Shown here piece after piece: positions 7,086 through 15,644 of a DNA stretch of 18,617 nucleotides. Position 1 is the first letter of the stretch. Each line of letters starts with the position of its first letter. The stretch is from Betaproteobacteria bacterium. GTDB lineage: Bacteria; Pseudomonadota; Gammaproteobacteria; Burkholderiales; Burkholderiaceae. The stretch lies in contig JAGWXN010000031.1 in NCBI GenBank assembly GCA_018969885.1, positions 1-18,617 on the forward strand, given 5' to 3'. Position numbers and translations under genes: made by a program. Under the pieces are notes generated by a model. The model was given only the letters and a program-made list of their open reading frames with translations. It was not told the DNA's origin and did not search any database.

Positions 7086-8195
7086 ATGACATCCCTCGAC
7101 GCAAGATATGCCAGGCCCGCGCCGCCCGCGTCGGCCACCACCGAGCGCCTGCGTTTTCGCGCCCCCGAGATTCAGGCCTATGCCAGTGCACTCCTCGAAT
7201 CGTCCGGGTTATCCGCGGACATCGCCCACGAGGTCGCCGAGGTGCTTCTGGAGGGCGATCTGCTCGGCCACGATACGCATGGCCTGCATCTTCTGGCGGG
7301 CTACCTGCGCGAACTCGATTCAGGCACCATGAACTGCAAAGGACCCCAGCGCGTGCTCGCCGAGCGAAGCGTCGTAGCCACCTGGGACGGCGAACGACTG
7401 CCAGGCCCCTGGCTGGTCCGTGAGGCGATCAGGTGGGCCACCCCCCGCGCCCGCGAACACGGGCAGGCGAGCGTCGCGATCCGGCGTAGCCACCATATCG
7501 CATGTCTGGCGGCCTATCTCGAAGCACCGGCGCGTGATGGGCTGGTGGTGATGGTCTCCAGTTCCGACCCGGCAGTGGCCAGTGTCGCGCCCTACGGCGG
7601 GACCACGGCGGTCTTCACGCCCAACCCCATTGCCGCCGGCTTCCCCACCGAGGGGGATCCGGTGATGATCGACATCTCGGCATCGATCACCACCAACGGA
7701 ATGAGCGCCCGCATGCGCGACGCGGGTGAACTCGGTCGGCATGACTGGTGGCTCGATGCCGCGGGCCATCCGACGCGCAACCCCGCCGTCTTGTTTGAGA
7801 AGCCGCCCGGGACCATCCTTCCGGTTGGCGGACTGGACGCGGGTCACAAAGGCTACGGCCTGGCGCTCCTGATCGAGGCGCTCACCGGCGGCCTGGCGGG
7901 TCACGGCCGAGCCGATCCCGCAGAGGGCTGGGGCGCCACGGTTCATGTGCAGCTAATCGATCCGTCCGCTTTTTCCGGACTTGAGGCATTTCGCCGACAG
8001 ACCGAACACGTGGCGCGCGCTTGTCGTGAATCAACGCCGCGCAACGTTGAAGCGCCTGTGCGGCTGCCCGGCGAGCGCGGGCTTGCAAGAAAACGCGAGC
8101 AGCTCGAGCACGGCGTGGCCCTTCACCCAGCCATCCTGCCCTCGCTCGCGGCACGTGCCGAACGAGCGGGCATTCAGGCGCCCGCCCCCGTCTGA
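7086..8195 (+). CDS. Ldh2-family dehydrogenase (malate/L-lactate/ureidoglycolate type)
   Basis: A 369-residue member of the Ldh2/YlbC/YiaK family, whose NAD(P)-dependent enzymes oxidise 2-hydroxy acids with a fold unrelated to classical lactate dehydrogenase. Visible family features: the helical start with LLEGDLLGHDTHGLHLL (GHDTHG, 61-66, holding the catalytic-type histidine), RRSHHIACLAAYLE (133-145), PYGGTTAVFTPNPIAAGFPTEG (169-190, cofactor-site motif) and GHKGYGLALLIEALTGGL (253-270). The first 20 or so residues are Pro/Ala-rich and may not all be translated; the ATG at 7086 is the only upstream option I can justify. Its charged C-terminal tail is ordinary. Substrates in this family include malate, ureidoglycolate, 2,3-diketogulonate and sulfolactate; none can be chosen here. 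It is followed 57 bp later by a D-2-hydroxyacid dehydrogenase, probably co-transcribed. Confidence 0.9.
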   Translation: MTSLDARYARPAPPASATTERLRFRAPEIQAYASALLESSGLSADIAHEVAEVLLEGDLLGHDTHGLHLLAGYLRELDSGTMNCKGPQRVLAERSVVATWDGERLPGPWLVREAIRWATPRAREHGQASVAIRRSHHIACLAAYLEAPARDGLVVMVSSSDPAVASVAPYGGTTAVFTPNPIAAGFPTEGDPVMIDISASITTNGMSARMRDAGELGRHDWWLDAAGHPTRNPAVLFEKPPGTILPVGGLDAGHKGYGLALLIEALTGGLAGHGRADPAEGWGATVHVQLIDPSAFSGLEAFRRQTEHVARACRESTPRNVEAPVRLPGERGLARKREQLEHGVALHPAILPSLAARAERAGIQAPAPV

Positions 8196-8207
8196 GGCCC
8201 GCCTTCT

Positions 8208-8219
8208 GGTGAGCTCACC
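8208..8219. promoter_or_regulatory. 12-bp perfect palindrome between the two dehydrogenase genes
   Basis: GGTGAGCTCACC lies 12 bp after the Ldh2 gene stop and 33 bp before the next ATG. It could be a dimeric regulator site or chance; no promoter elements are obvious beside it. Confidence 0.25.
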
Positions 8220-8252
8220 TATCCTTTCATCCAACCCCCTCATCCCAACGCC

Positions 8253-9194
8253 ATGTCCACCCAACCCATGATCGTCCAAGTCGGTCCGCTGCACGGGCCC
8301 ACACAGGATGAACTCGCACGCCGCTACGACGTCCGCCGACTGTTTGAGGCCACCGACCAGGCCGCCTTCCTCGCAGCAGTGGCGCCTCAATGCCAGGTTG
8401 CGGTCACCTCGGGCACCCGGGGCATGGAGGCTTCGCTGATGAAGGCTCTCCCTCAACTCAAGCTCGTCGCCTGCTTCGGGGTCGGAGTTGATGCGATCGA
8501 TGTCGCGCACGCGCATGCAAACGGAATCGCCGTCAGCAACACCCCGGATGTGCTCACTGAAGACGTCGCCGATCTGGCCCTCGCGCTGCTTCTGGGTGCC
8601 GTCCGGCGCATTCCCCAGGGCGATCGATTTGTTCGCGAGGGATCCTGGCTCAAGGGCGGGATGGCGCTCACGGCAAGCATGCAGCACCGCAAGGTGGGTA
8701 TCGTCGGGTTGGGGCGAATTGGCGCTGCCATCGCGAAGCGCTGCGCCGCTTTCAATACCGAGCTCGCCTACTTTGGCCCGCGCGAGAAGCCAGCAAGCGG
8801 TCTGCGCTATTTTGCCGACCTGGTTGCCATGGCCCGCTGGTCCGATGTGCTGATCGCCGCCTGTCCGGGCGGCGAGGGTACGCGCGGCCTGGTCTCGCGC
8901 AGCGTCCTCGAGGCACTCGGCCCGACAGGCGTGTTCGTCAACATCGCCCGCGGCTCGGTCGTCGACGAGGCGGCGCTCACCGAGCTCCTCACCCGTGGCG
9001 CGCTTGGATCGGCCGGACTGGATGTGTTCGAGCGCGAGCCGCAGGTGCCGGCCGGCCTGATTGCGCTGGATCACGTAGTGCTACATCCCCACCAGGGTAG
9101 CGCCACGCATGACACCCGCGCGGCCATGGGACGCAAGGTGCTTGACAACGTGGAAGCCTGGTTCGCGGGCCGCCCGCTCATCGACCCGGTCTGA
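8253..9194 (+). CDS. D-2-hydroxyacid dehydrogenase (glyoxylate/hydroxypyruvate reductase-like)
   Basis: A 313-residue cytoplasmic D-2-hydroxyacid dehydrogenase, full length. The cofactor motif GLGRIG is at 152-157. The residues after strand 2 read YFGPREK instead of an acidic residue, which suggests NADP(H), as in glyoxylate/hydroxypyruvate reductases. Catalytic residues: R233 in IARGSVVDE, E262 in FEREP, H280 in HPHQGSAT. The FGVGVDAIDV segment and HPHQGSAT ending match the hydroxypyruvate/hydroxyphenylpyruvate reductase branch. It shares only the family fold with the gene at 249-1220, not its active-site neighbourhood, so it is not a recent duplicate. The upstream Ldh2-type gene may act on a related hydroxy acid. 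Confidence 0.92.
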   Translation: MSTQPMIVQVGPLHGPTQDELARRYDVRRLFEATDQAAFLAAVAPQCQVAVTSGTRGMEASLMKALPQLKLVACFGVGVDAIDVAHAHANGIAVSNTPDVLTEDVADLALALLLGAVRRIPQGDRFVREGSWLKGGMALTASMQHRKVGIVGLGRIGAAIAKRCAAFNTELAYFGPREKPASGLRYFADLVAMARWSDVLIAACPGGEGTRGLVSRSVLEALGPTGVFVNIARGSVVDEAALTELLTRGALGSAGLDVFEREPQVPAGLIALDHVVLHPHQGSATHDTRAAMGRKVLDNVEAWFAGRPLIDPV

Positions 9195-9220
9195 CGCTGC
9201 CGCCCAAGGCTTTGCCGACA

Positions 9221-9236
9221 GCCCGCGACCGCGGGC
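9221..9236. terminator. GC hairpin between convergent dehydrogenase and rppH genes
   Basis: GCCCGC (9221-9226) pairs with GCGGGC (9231-9236) around GACC, in the 47-bp gap between two convergent stops. It may serve as a bidirectional terminator, but there is no T-run. Confidence 0.35.
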
Positions 9237-9241
9237 CGCCC

Positions 9242-9829
9242 TCAACCTCGCAGGACATCCTGGTCGGATGCCGTGCAAGGCTCAGATACCGGCCCGCGAC
9301 CCGCCGGGTCGACCGCTGCGATGCGCTCAGGTGTGGCCAGTTCGACCGGACCCGGCAGCCCATCTAGAAACCGCGACAACTCCTCGAGCGCAAGCCGGTA
9401 CACCTCACGCTTGAATTCAATGACGGATTCGAGCGGAATCCAGTACGGGTTCCAGCGCCAGGCGTCAAACTCCGGCTGACCCGACGCCCGCAGGTCAACG
9501 TCGGTGTCGCGGCCCAGCATCCTGATCAGGAACCAGATCTGTTTCTGGCCGCGATAGTGACTGCGCATTTCCCGGCGCACCCAGTGCGTGGGTACGTCAT
9601 AGCGCAGCCAATCGCGCGTGCGACCGATCACCCTGACATGATCGGGCATGAGCCCGGTTTCCTCCCGCAGCTCGCGAAACATCGCCTGCTGCGGTGATTC
9701 CCCGCGTTTGATCCCGCCCTGAGGAAACTGCCAGGCGTGTTCGCGGATCCGCTTGCCCCAGAAGACTTCGTTCCGGCCGTTGACCAGGATGATGCCGACG
9801 TTGGGGCGGTAGCCTTCACGATCGAGCAT
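9242..9829 (-). CDS. rppH: RNA 5'-pyrophosphohydrolase RppH (Nudix hydrolase)
   Basis: A 195-residue Nudix hydrolase that converts the 5' triphosphate of mRNAs to a monophosphate and so triggers RNase E decay. It starts [17 protein letters not shown] and carries WQFPQGGI, both RppH hallmarks. The Nudix box runs from G38 to L60 (GGIKRGES...RELREETGL) with all catalytic glutamates. It is somewhat longer than the E. coli enzyme (176 residues) because of a C-terminal tail of low similarity. The frame is open to 9922, but the ATG at 9827-9829 is chosen because it matches the RppH start exactly. It is divergent from proS. Confidence 0.95.
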   Translation of the reverse strand: MLDREGYRPNVGIILVNGRNEVFWGKRIREHAWQFPQGGIKRGESPQQAMFRELREETGLMPDHVRVIGRTRDWLRYDVPTHWVRREMRSHYRGQKQIWFLIRMLGRDTDVDLRASGQPEFDAWRWNPYWIPLESVIEFKREVYRLALEELSRFLDGLPGPVELATPERIAAVDPAGRGPVSEPCTASDQDVLRG

Positions 9830-9840
9830 GGCCGCACCCG

Positions 9841-9870
9841 TTGATCTCTTACAATGCGTCCGATTATATC
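9841..9870. promoter_or_regulatory. Divergent promoter region for rppH and proS
   Basis: The region between the two starts is only 80 bp. On the minus strand a perfect TATAAT lies at 9863-9868, giving rppH a start near 9855 and a leader of about 25 nt, though its -35 is poor. On the plus strand TTGATC (9841-9846) and TATATC (9865-9870) are spaced 18 bp for proS; TACAAT (9850-9855) is an alternative -10. The two -10 elements overlap, so the promoters may exclude each other. Confidence 0.45.
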
Positions 9871-9909
9871 GGGCGCTTGCGCGCGCCCGCACTCCTGAAA
9901 CGGACTCCC

Positions 9910-11682
9910 ATGAAAGCCTCAAGTTTCCACATCGCCACGCTCAAGGAGGCGCCCTCCGACGCCGAGATCGTGAGCCACCGACTCATGACCCGCGCTGGCA
10001 TGATCCGCCGGCTCGCAGGGGGCATCTACAACTACATGCCGATGGGGCTTCGCACCATCCGCAAGATCGAAGCCATCATCCGCGAAGAAATGGATGCGGC
10101 AGGTGCCATCGAACTGCTGATGCCGGTGATTCAGCCGGCCGAACTCTGGATGGAGTCAGGCCGCTGGGAGCGCTACGGTCCGGAACTTCTGCGAATCAAG
10201 GACCGGCACGGTCGCGACTTCATCGTGCAGCCGACCTCCGAAGAGGTGATCACCGATATCGCCCGCCAGGACATTCGCAGCTACCGGCAGATGCCGAAAA
10301 ACTTCTATCACATCCAGACCAAGTTCCGCGATGAGCGCCGCCCCCGCTTCGGACTGATGCGGGGTCGCGAATTCACCATGAAGGATGCGTATTCGTTTGA
10401 TCGCAGCAAAGAGGCGGCGCTCGCCTCCTACCAGACCATGTTCGAGGCCTATACCCGGATCTTCAGCCGGATAGGCCTCGCCTTTCGCGCAGTCGCCGCC
10501 GATACCGGCGCCATTGGAGGCTCCGCGAGCCATGAATTCCAGGTGATCGCCGATACCGGCGAGGATGCGATCGCCTACTGCCCCACGAGCGAGTTCGCCG
10601 CCAACATCGAGCTCGCCGAGGCCCTGCCGCTTCTCGAGGCGCGCGCGCCAGCGGCTGCCCCGCTTGCCAAGACGCCCACCCCGGGCCGCAGCACCTGCGC
10701 CGATGTCGCCGAATTGCTCGGCCTCGCGCTCTCGCGCACGGTGAAATCGCTCGTGCTTGCGGTTGACGAGCGCGAGACGCCCAAGGATGGCGCGGACGAC
10801 CCCGATTTTCGCGGCCGGATCGTAGCCACCCGCATCTTCCTGCTGCTGGTGCGGGGCGATCACGACTTGAACGAAGTCAAGGCTGGCAAAGTCCCTGGTC
10901 TGGAAGGCTTTCGCTTTGCGACCGAGGCCGAAATCATCGAGCACTTCGGTACGCCCCCCGGCTATCTCGGTCCAATCGGCATGGTGAAGCCAGTGACCGT
11001 GGTGGCCGATCGAACCGTCGCCCGCATGAGTGATTTCGTCTGCGGCGCGAATGATTCGGGCTTTCATTACACCGGCGTCAACTGGGGGCGAGACCTTCCC
11101 GAGCCGCTGGTGGCCGATATCCGCAATGTTCAGGCCGGCGACCCCTCGCCCGACGGCCGCGGCAGCCTCGCCATCCAGCGCGGGATTGAAGTGGGACATG
11201 TGTTCTATCTCGGGACCAAATACTCCGAGGCGATGCGCGCGGTGTTCGTCGATGAAGACGGCGCAAGCAAACCGATTGAAATGGGCTGCTACGGCATTGG
11301 CGTCACGCGACTGCTGGGCGCGGCCATCGAACAGAATCACGACGCGCGCGGCATTATCTGGCCGGCCGCCATCGCTCCGTTTGAGGTGGTGATCTGCCCG
11401 GTCGGCCTTGACCGCTCGGAGGCTGTTCGTACTGCCGCGCTCGCGCTCTATGCGGAGCTGCGCGAGGCGGGGATCGATGTGATTCTCGATGACCGCGGCG
11501 AGCGTCCCGGCGCCATGTTCGCCGACTGGGAACTGATCGGCGTGCCGATACGGATCACGGTGGGCGAGCGTGGGCTCAAGGAAGGTCGGGTGGAACTGCA
11601 GGGCCGGCGCGACACCGAACCCCGCCTGCTCGCACCCACCGAGGTTCGCGCTGCGCTGGCAGGGCTGCTCAACCGGGCTTGA
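9910..11682 (+). CDS. proS: Prolyl-tRNA synthetase (bacterial type, with editing domain)
   Basis: A 590-residue class II synthetase that charges tRNA-Pro. The start [15 protein letters not shown] matches the family and fixes the ATG at 9910. Motif 1 lies around 28-62 ([20 protein letters not shown]), motif 2 around 138-158 ([18 protein letters not shown]), and motif 3 at 458-468 ([11 protein letters not shown]). Between motifs 2 and 3, roughly residues 225-400, is the inserted YbaK-like domain that removes misacylated alanine, with TVKSLVLAV and the later [17 protein letters not shown] region. The C-terminal anticodon-binding domain contains [22 protein letters not shown]. Slightly longer than the E. 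coli enzyme (572), within normal range. It is convergent with the FAD oxidase gene, 31 bp away. Confidence 0.97.
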   Translation: MKASSFHIATLKEAPSDAEIVSHRLMTRAGMIRRLAGGIYNYMPMGLRTIRKIEAIIREEMDAAGAIELLMPVIQPAELWMESGRWERYGPELLRIKDRHGRDFIVQPTSEEVITDIARQDIRSYRQMPKNFYHIQTKFRDERRPRFGLMRGREFTMKDAYSFDRSKEAALASYQTMFEAYTRIFSRIGLAFRAVAADTGAIGGSASHEFQVIADTGEDAIAYCPTSEFAANIELAEALPLLEARAPAAAPLAKTPTPGRSTCADVAELLGLALSRTVKSLVLAVDERETPKDGADDPDFRGRIVATRIFLLLVRGDHDLNEVKAGKVPGLEGFRFATEAEIIEHFGTPPGYLGPIGMVKPVTVVADRTVARMSDFVCGANDSGFHYTGVNWGRDLPEPLVADIRNVQAGDPSPDGRGSLAIQRGIEVGHVFYLGTKYSEAMRAVFVDEDGASKPIEMGCYGIGVTRLLGAAIEQNHDARGIIWPAAIAPFEVVICPVGLDRSEAVRTAALALYAELREAGIDVILDDRGERPGAMFADWELIGVPIRITVGERGLKEGRVELQGRRDTEPRLLAPTEVRAALAGLLNRA

Positions 11683-11713
11683 AGGTCTTTGCGCTCGCGC
11701 CGGCTGGCCTCGC

Positions 11714-13141
11714 TCAGGCGGCCGGCGCCAGCACCTTGCCGGGGTTCATGATGCCAAGCGGATCCAGCGCTTCTTTGATCGCACGCATCAGACCCATTTC
11801 AACCGCTGATTTGTAGCGCGCGGCTTCATCGCGCCGTAGTTGCCCGAGACCGTGCTCGGCCGAGATCGACCCGCGGCGGGCCACGACCGCGTCATGCGTG
11901 ATCAGGTTGATGGCGGGCTGGAGTGCAAGAAACGCCGCCTCATCCGCGGCACTGTCGGGCGGCGACACGTTGTAGTGCAGGTTGCCATCGCCCAGATGAC
12001 CAAACACCACCATGCGCACCCCCGGAAAGCGGGTGGTGAGATCGGCGTTGGTGTGCTCGACGAACTCAGCGATGGCGGAAATGGGCACCGACACATCATG
12101 TTTGATGTTCTTGCCCTCGGCGGCCTGCGCTTCGGAGATGTTTTCGCGCAGCGCCCACATGGCGCGGCTCTGTGCAATGGAGCTCGCCACTGCGGCATCC
12201 GAGATCAGACCCGCCTCGAGCGCATCGGCAAGGAGCTCGGTGAGGGCCGCCTGCGCATGGGCCTCGCTCTGCGCATCCGAACATTCGAGCAGCACGTAGT
12301 AAGGACTGCGAGCGCCCGCAAGCGGCAGCCGGCAATCGGGGAAATGGCGCAGCACCAGTTCGATACAAAACGACGACATGAGTTCGAACCCGGTGAGCGC
12401 AGCCCCCATGCGACGTTGCGCCCGCTCGAGGAGCGCCACCGCAGCGCGGGGATCGGCGAGCGCAACGAACGCGGTCAGTTGTGCCGCGGGCATCGGATGG
12501 AGCTTGAGCGTGGCCGCAGTGATGACGCCCAGCGTCCCCTCGGCACCGATGAACAGATCGCGCAGATCGTAGCCGGTGTTGTCTTTGCGCAGGCCCCGCA
12601 GGCCATCCCAGAGTTCGCCCGCAGCCGTGACCACCTCGAGGCCCAGGCAGAGTTCGCGCGCGTTTCCAAAGCGCAGCACCTGCACCCCGCCAGCATTGGT
12701 GGAGAGGTTGCCGCCGATGGTGCAGGAGCCCTCGGCCGCGAGGCTGAGCGGGAAGAGTCGCCCGGCCTCGGCCGCGTGTCGCTGAATTTGCGCAAGCACG
12801 CAACCGGCTTCAACCGTGATGGAATTATTGGCTGTGTCGATCGCGCGCACCCGGTTGAGCCGCGCGAGCGACAGCACCAGCGCACGGCCGGAGTCATCGG
12901 GCGTGGCCCCGCCCGACAGCCCGGTGTTGCCGCCCTGCGGCACGACCGGCACGCGCCGGGCAGCGCACCAGCGCACGACCGCAGCGACATCGGCCGCGGT
13001 ATCGGGCTGTACGACCGCGAGCGCACGCCCCACGTAGCGTTTGCGCCAGTCGGTGAGAAAAGGCGCCATGTCGGCCGCCGCATCGAGCAGCCGTCCAGAA
13101 AAGACGCCGCGGAGTTCGCTGACCAGTGCGTGCGGATCCAT
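11714..13141 (-). CDS. FAD-linked D-2-hydroxyacid dehydrogenase/oxidase (GlcD/D2HGDH-like)
   Basis: A 475-residue flavoprotein of the vanillyl-alcohol-oxidase fold group. The FAD-binding half holds PVVPQGGNTGLSGG (65-78) and GSCTIGGNLSTNAGG (138-152). The C-terminal half carries KHDVSVP (347-353), GHLGDGNLHYN (381-391) and SAEHGLG (427-433). Its likely metal ligands H382, H389 and E429 correspond to those of D-2-hydroxyglutarate dehydrogenase, whose family also includes D-lactate dehydrogenases and glycolate oxidase GlcD. By the KHDVSVP and EHGLG pattern a D-2-hydroxyglutarate- or D-lactate-type substrate is most likely, but this is inference. It lies 11 bp downstream of ffh on the same strand, so the two are probably co-transcribed. 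No accompanying GlcE/GlcF genes are present. Confidence 0.92.
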   Translation of the reverse strand: MDPHALVSELRGVFSGRLLDAAADMAPFLTDWRKRYVGRALAVVQPDTAADVAAVVRWCAARRVPVVPQGGNTGLSGGATPDDSGRALVLSLARLNRVRAIDTANNSITVEAGCVLAQIQRHAAEAGRLFPLSLAAEGSCTIGGNLSTNAGGVQVLRFGNARELCLGLEVVTAAGELWDGLRGLRKDNTGYDLRDLFIGAEGTLGVITAATLKLHPMPAAQLTAFVALADPRAAVALLERAQRRMGAALTGFELMSSFCIELVLRHFPDCRLPLAGARSPYYVLLECSDAQSEAHAQAALTELLADALEAGLISDAAVASSIAQSRAMWALRENISEAQAAEGKNIKHDVSVPISAIAEFVEHTNADLTTRFPGVRMVVFGHLGDGNLHYNVSPPDSAADEAAFLALQPAINLITHDAVVARRGSISAEHGLGQLRRDEAARYKSAVEMGLMRAIKEALDPLGIMNPGKVLAPAA

Positions 13142-13152
13142 GGCGGGCGGAC

Positions 13153-14505
13153 TCAGCGCATGCCCGGAAAGGCGCCCTTGAGGCTTCGCATCATTTTGGC
13201 CATCCCGCCTTTCTGCATGCGCTTCATCATGGTCTGCATCTGCTCGAACTGGTTCAGGAGCCGGTTCACTTCCTGCACCTGCACGCCCGCGCCGGTAGCG
13301 ATCCGGCGCTTGCGCGAGGCCTTGATCAGTTCGGGGCGGCTGCGCTCAGCGGGCGTCATGGAATGGACGATGCCCTGCATACGGCGCATCTGGCGCTCGG
13401 CCTGCGCCATGTCGGCGCCTGCGGCAGCCTGCTGCATCTGCGCGGGCAGCTTGTCCATGAGCGAACCCAGCCCACCCATGCGATTCATCTGCCCGATCTG
13501 AGCCGCAAAGTCGTTCAGGTCGAACCGGTCGCCTGATTTGAGTTTGGCTGCAAGCTTCTGGGCCGCCTGCTGATCGACCACCCGGCCCGCCTCCTCCACC
13601 AGGGAGACGATGTCGCCCATGCCAAGGATGCGGCCGGCCATGCGCTCGGGATGAAACGCCTCCAGGCCATCAATTTTTTCACCTATTCCGGCGAACTTGA
13701 TGGGCGCGCCTGTGACTGCCTTGACCGAGAGCGCCGCACCGCCACGCGAGTCGCCGTCCAGCTTGGTGAGCACCACACCGGTGACGGTCACGGTCTGGCC
13801 GAAAGCGCGCGCGGTGTTCACCGCATCCTGCCCCTGCATCGCATCAACCACCAGGAGCGTTTCCACAGGCCTTGCGGTGGCAGCCAGCGCGGCAATCTCG
13901 CGCATCATCGCCTCATCGATCGCGAGCCGACCCGCGGTATCAATGAGAAGCACATCATGGTAGTGCGTGCGGGCCCACTGGAGCGCCGCCTCCGCGATGG
14001 CCTGCGGGACCTGATCAGCAGAGGACGGGAAGAAATCGGCCCCCGCCTGTTCGGTCACGACACGCAGCTGCTCGATGGCTGCGGGCCGATAGACGTCACA
14101 GGAAACAGTGAGCACTTTCTTTTTCTGCCCGCGCAGCCACAGCGCAAGTTTTCCCACGGTGGTGGTTTTCCCTGCGCCCTGCAGACCCGCCATCAGGATG
14201 ACCGCTGGCGGCTGCACGGCGAGGTTCAGGCCCGCGCCCTGGCCCCCCATCAGGTCGGTGAGCTCGCGATGCACCACCCCGACCAGCGCCTGCCCGGGCG
14301 TGAGGCTTCCCACCACCTCCTGGCCAAGCGCCTTCTCGCGAATCTTGGCGATGAAGTCGCGCACCACCGGCAGTGCCACGTCGGCTTCGAGCAGCGCAAT
14401 GCGAATCTCGCGCAGCATGTCCTGCGTGTTGGCTTCGGTGAGCCGCGCCTGGCCGCGGATCGTCTTGACGACCCGTGACAATCGTTGTGAGAGGGTATCG
14501 AGCAT
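13153..14505 (-). CDS. ffh: Signal recognition particle GTPase Ffh
   Basis: A 450-residue SRP54-type GTPase that, with 4.5S RNA, brings ribosomes making membrane proteins to FtsY. The N domain (1-85) contains ALLEADVALPVV. The G domain has G1 GLQGAGKTT (107-115), DTAGR (189-193) and TKLDGDSRGGAALS (247-260). The M domain (about 320-450) is methionine-rich, with the RNA-binding stretch RKRRIATGAGVQVQEVNRLL (398-417) and the GGMAKMMRSLKG ending. Full length and ordinary. The 4.5S RNA gene is not in this window. It is divergent from the YpjD-like gene with only 21 bp between starts, so its promoter must lie inside that gene; a 5-of-6 -10-like TAGAAT is on the minus strand at 14533-14538. Confidence 0.97.
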   Translation of the reverse strand: MLDTLSQRLSRVVKTIRGQARLTEANTQDMLREIRIALLEADVALPVVRDFIAKIREKALGQEVVGSLTPGQALVGVVHRELTDLMGGQGAGLNLAVQPPAVILMAGLQGAGKTTTVGKLALWLRGQKKKVLTVSCDVYRPAAIEQLRVVTEQAGADFFPSSADQVPQAIAEAALQWARTHYHDVLLIDTAGRLAIDEAMMREIAALAATARPVETLLVVDAMQGQDAVNTARAFGQTVTVTGVVLTKLDGDSRGGAALSVKAVTGAPIKFAGIGEKIDGLEAFHPERMAGRILGMGDIVSLVEEAGRVVDQQAAQKLAAKLKSGDRFDLNDFAAQIGQMNRMGGLGSLMDKLPAQMQQAAAGADMAQAERQMRRMQGIVHSMTPAERSRPELIKASRKRRIATGAGVQVQEVNRLLNQFEQMQTMMKRMQKGGMAKMMRSLKGAFPGMR

Positions 14506-14526
14506 GGGCTGAGTTAAACTGGACCG

Positions 14527-15327
14527 GTGAAGATTCTACTGGTTCTGGTTTTCATTGCGCCGGCCCTGCTCTACCTCGCCGCGTGGCGCGTGCCGGGGCG
14601 GTTTGCCACGCCCTTGCTGATCGCTGCCCTCGCGCTGCATGCCGGGTCCCTGTTCATCGCTACCCGCTCGCCCGAGGGCTGGCGGTTCGGCTTTGCCAGC
14701 ATTCTGTCGGCAACGGTCTGGGTGGGCATGGCGGTCATCTGGCTTGAAGCACTCAGCGCCGGTTTGAAGGCCCTTCGCGGGGTCCTATTACCGATTGCAG
14801 CCCTCGCCGTGATGCTGCCGCTTGCCTTTCCCGGGGCCGAACTCGGCGAACGCGCGGTGCGTCCGCTCTTTGTCCCCCATCTGCTCGCCGGTACGCTTGC
14901 CTACGGCGTACTCGCGCTGGCCGCACTCCATGCGGTCTTGATGGCAGTGGCCGAACGGGCGCTCCATGCGGGATCGGGGGCTCCGCGCGGCTGGACCGCG
15001 CGCATCCTCGAGGATCTCCCGCCACTCCTTGCGCTCGAGCGAATCCTGTTTCGGCTGATTGCAGCTGGATTCACCTTTCTCACGCTCACCGCGGCCACCG
15101 GCGTGTTTTTCTCCGAGCAGGTGTTCGGCAAGCCCCTTACGCTCGATCACAAAACCGTGTTCACGCTGATCTCCTGGGGCGTGTTTGGCGTCCTGCTCCT
15201 GGGCCGCCGCCTGCGCGGCTGGCGCGGCAAGACCGCGTTACGCCTCACGCTGGGCGGATTCGGGCTGCTGCTCCTTGCCTATGTTGGTAGCCGCTTCGTG
15301 CTCGAGGTGGTCCTGCGGCGGGGATGA
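14527..15327 (+). CDS. YpjD/CcsA-like inner-membrane cytochrome c assembly-family protein
   Basis: A 266-residue, strongly hydrophobic protein with about eight predicted transmembrane helices (for example residues 1-20, 27-46, 55-80, 84-101 and 120-143). It belongs to the CcsA/HemX-type cytochrome c assembly superfamily, YpjD branch, shown by PHLLAGTLAYGVLALAALHA, then ATGVFFSEQVFG, then LDHKTVFTLISWGVFGVLLLGR. The tryptophan-rich haem-handling motif of true CcsA/CcmC is not evident, so a haem-export role should not be assumed. GTG at 14527 is the start: an in-frame TAA at 14515-14517 blocks anything upstream, and the next in-frame Met is about 67 codons in. The stop overlaps the next gene at ATGA. 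Adjacency to ffh is commonly seen in beta- and gammaproteobacteria. Confidence 0.88.
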   Translation: MKILLVLVFIAPALLYLAAWRVPGRFATPLLIAALALHAGSLFIATRSPEGWRFGFASILSATVWVGMAVIWLEALSAGLKALRGVLLPIAALAVMLPLAFPGAELGERAVRPLFVPHLLAGTLAYGVLALAALHAVLMAVAERALHAGSGAPRGWTARILEDLPPLLALERILFRLIAAGFTFLTLTAATGVFFSEQVFGKPLTLDHKTVFTLISWGVFGVLLLGRRLRGWRGKTALRLTLGGFGLLLLAYVGSRFVLEVVLRRG

Positions 15328-15644
15328 TGGGAAAGTTCACCGTATGGATCGTACTCGCCGGGGTCGCCTGGCTTGGGTGGACGCTCTGGCGCATCGGCCG
15401 TCGCCGTGCGGAGTCTGCCGCGTCGCCGCCGCCGGCCGAGTCCGATTCGGCGCGCCCCCGAGCGCAGGCCACCGACGCAGCCTCGGGTGAGTCGCCGCCC
15501 GAACCGATGTTGCGCTGTGCGCATTGCGGACTCTATCTCCCAGCGCGTGATGCGGTCGCAGGCGCGCGCGGCTCAAGCTATTGCAGCACCGCGCATCGCG
15601 ACCTCACCGAGCCAACGCCGCGCGGTCCTTCTGCCTCACGATGA
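15324..15644 (+). CDS. PP0621-family small membrane-anchored protein with cysteine motif
   Basis: A 106-residue protein. One N-terminal transmembrane helix (about residues 6-23) is followed by an arginine-rich stop and a Pro/Ala/Ser-rich linker (28-60). A small C-terminal domain has C65 and C68 in LRCAHCGLYLP and C87 and H91 in SYCSTAHR. The CxxC...CxxxH set suggests a small zinc ribbon on the cytoplasmic side if the N-terminus faces out. This layout fits the PP0621 family of unknown function that is frequent in betaproteobacteria and pseudomonads. It overlaps the YpjD-like stop (ATGA, 15324-15327) and its own stop overlaps the ampD start. An alternative start at 15327 would remove one Met. 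No function is known to me. Confidence 0.85.
   Translation: MMGKFTVWIVLAGVAWLGWTLWRIGRRRAESAASPPPAESDSARPRAQATDAASGESPPEPMLRCAHCGLYLPARDAVAGARGSSYCSTAHRDLTEPTPRGPSASR

Noticed and set aside
8031..9074. A 347-codon open frame opposite the second D-2-hydroxyacid dehydrogenase
   Set aside because: Shadow of a gene with intact catalytic residues; no start signal and no domain.
249..9194. Gene duplication between the two D-2-hydroxyacid dehydrogenases
   Set aside because: The proteins differ in cofactor-selecting residues and in the active-site surroundings (SPHSAFYS versus HPHQGSAT), indicating separate subfamilies.
10156..11340. A 394-codon open frame opposite proS
   Set aside because: Fully antisense to a certain prolyl-tRNA synthetase; low-complexity Gly/Ala/His-rich translation without motifs.
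11840..13501. A 553-codon open frame on the plus strand opposite the FAD oxidase and ffh
   Set aside because: It is antisense to two clear genes, its translation shows no recognisable domain, and long antisense frames are expected in GC-rich coding DNA.
13651..14478. A 275-codon open frame opposite ffh
   Set aside because: Antisense to the conserved G domain of ffh; the composition is that of a mirror frame.
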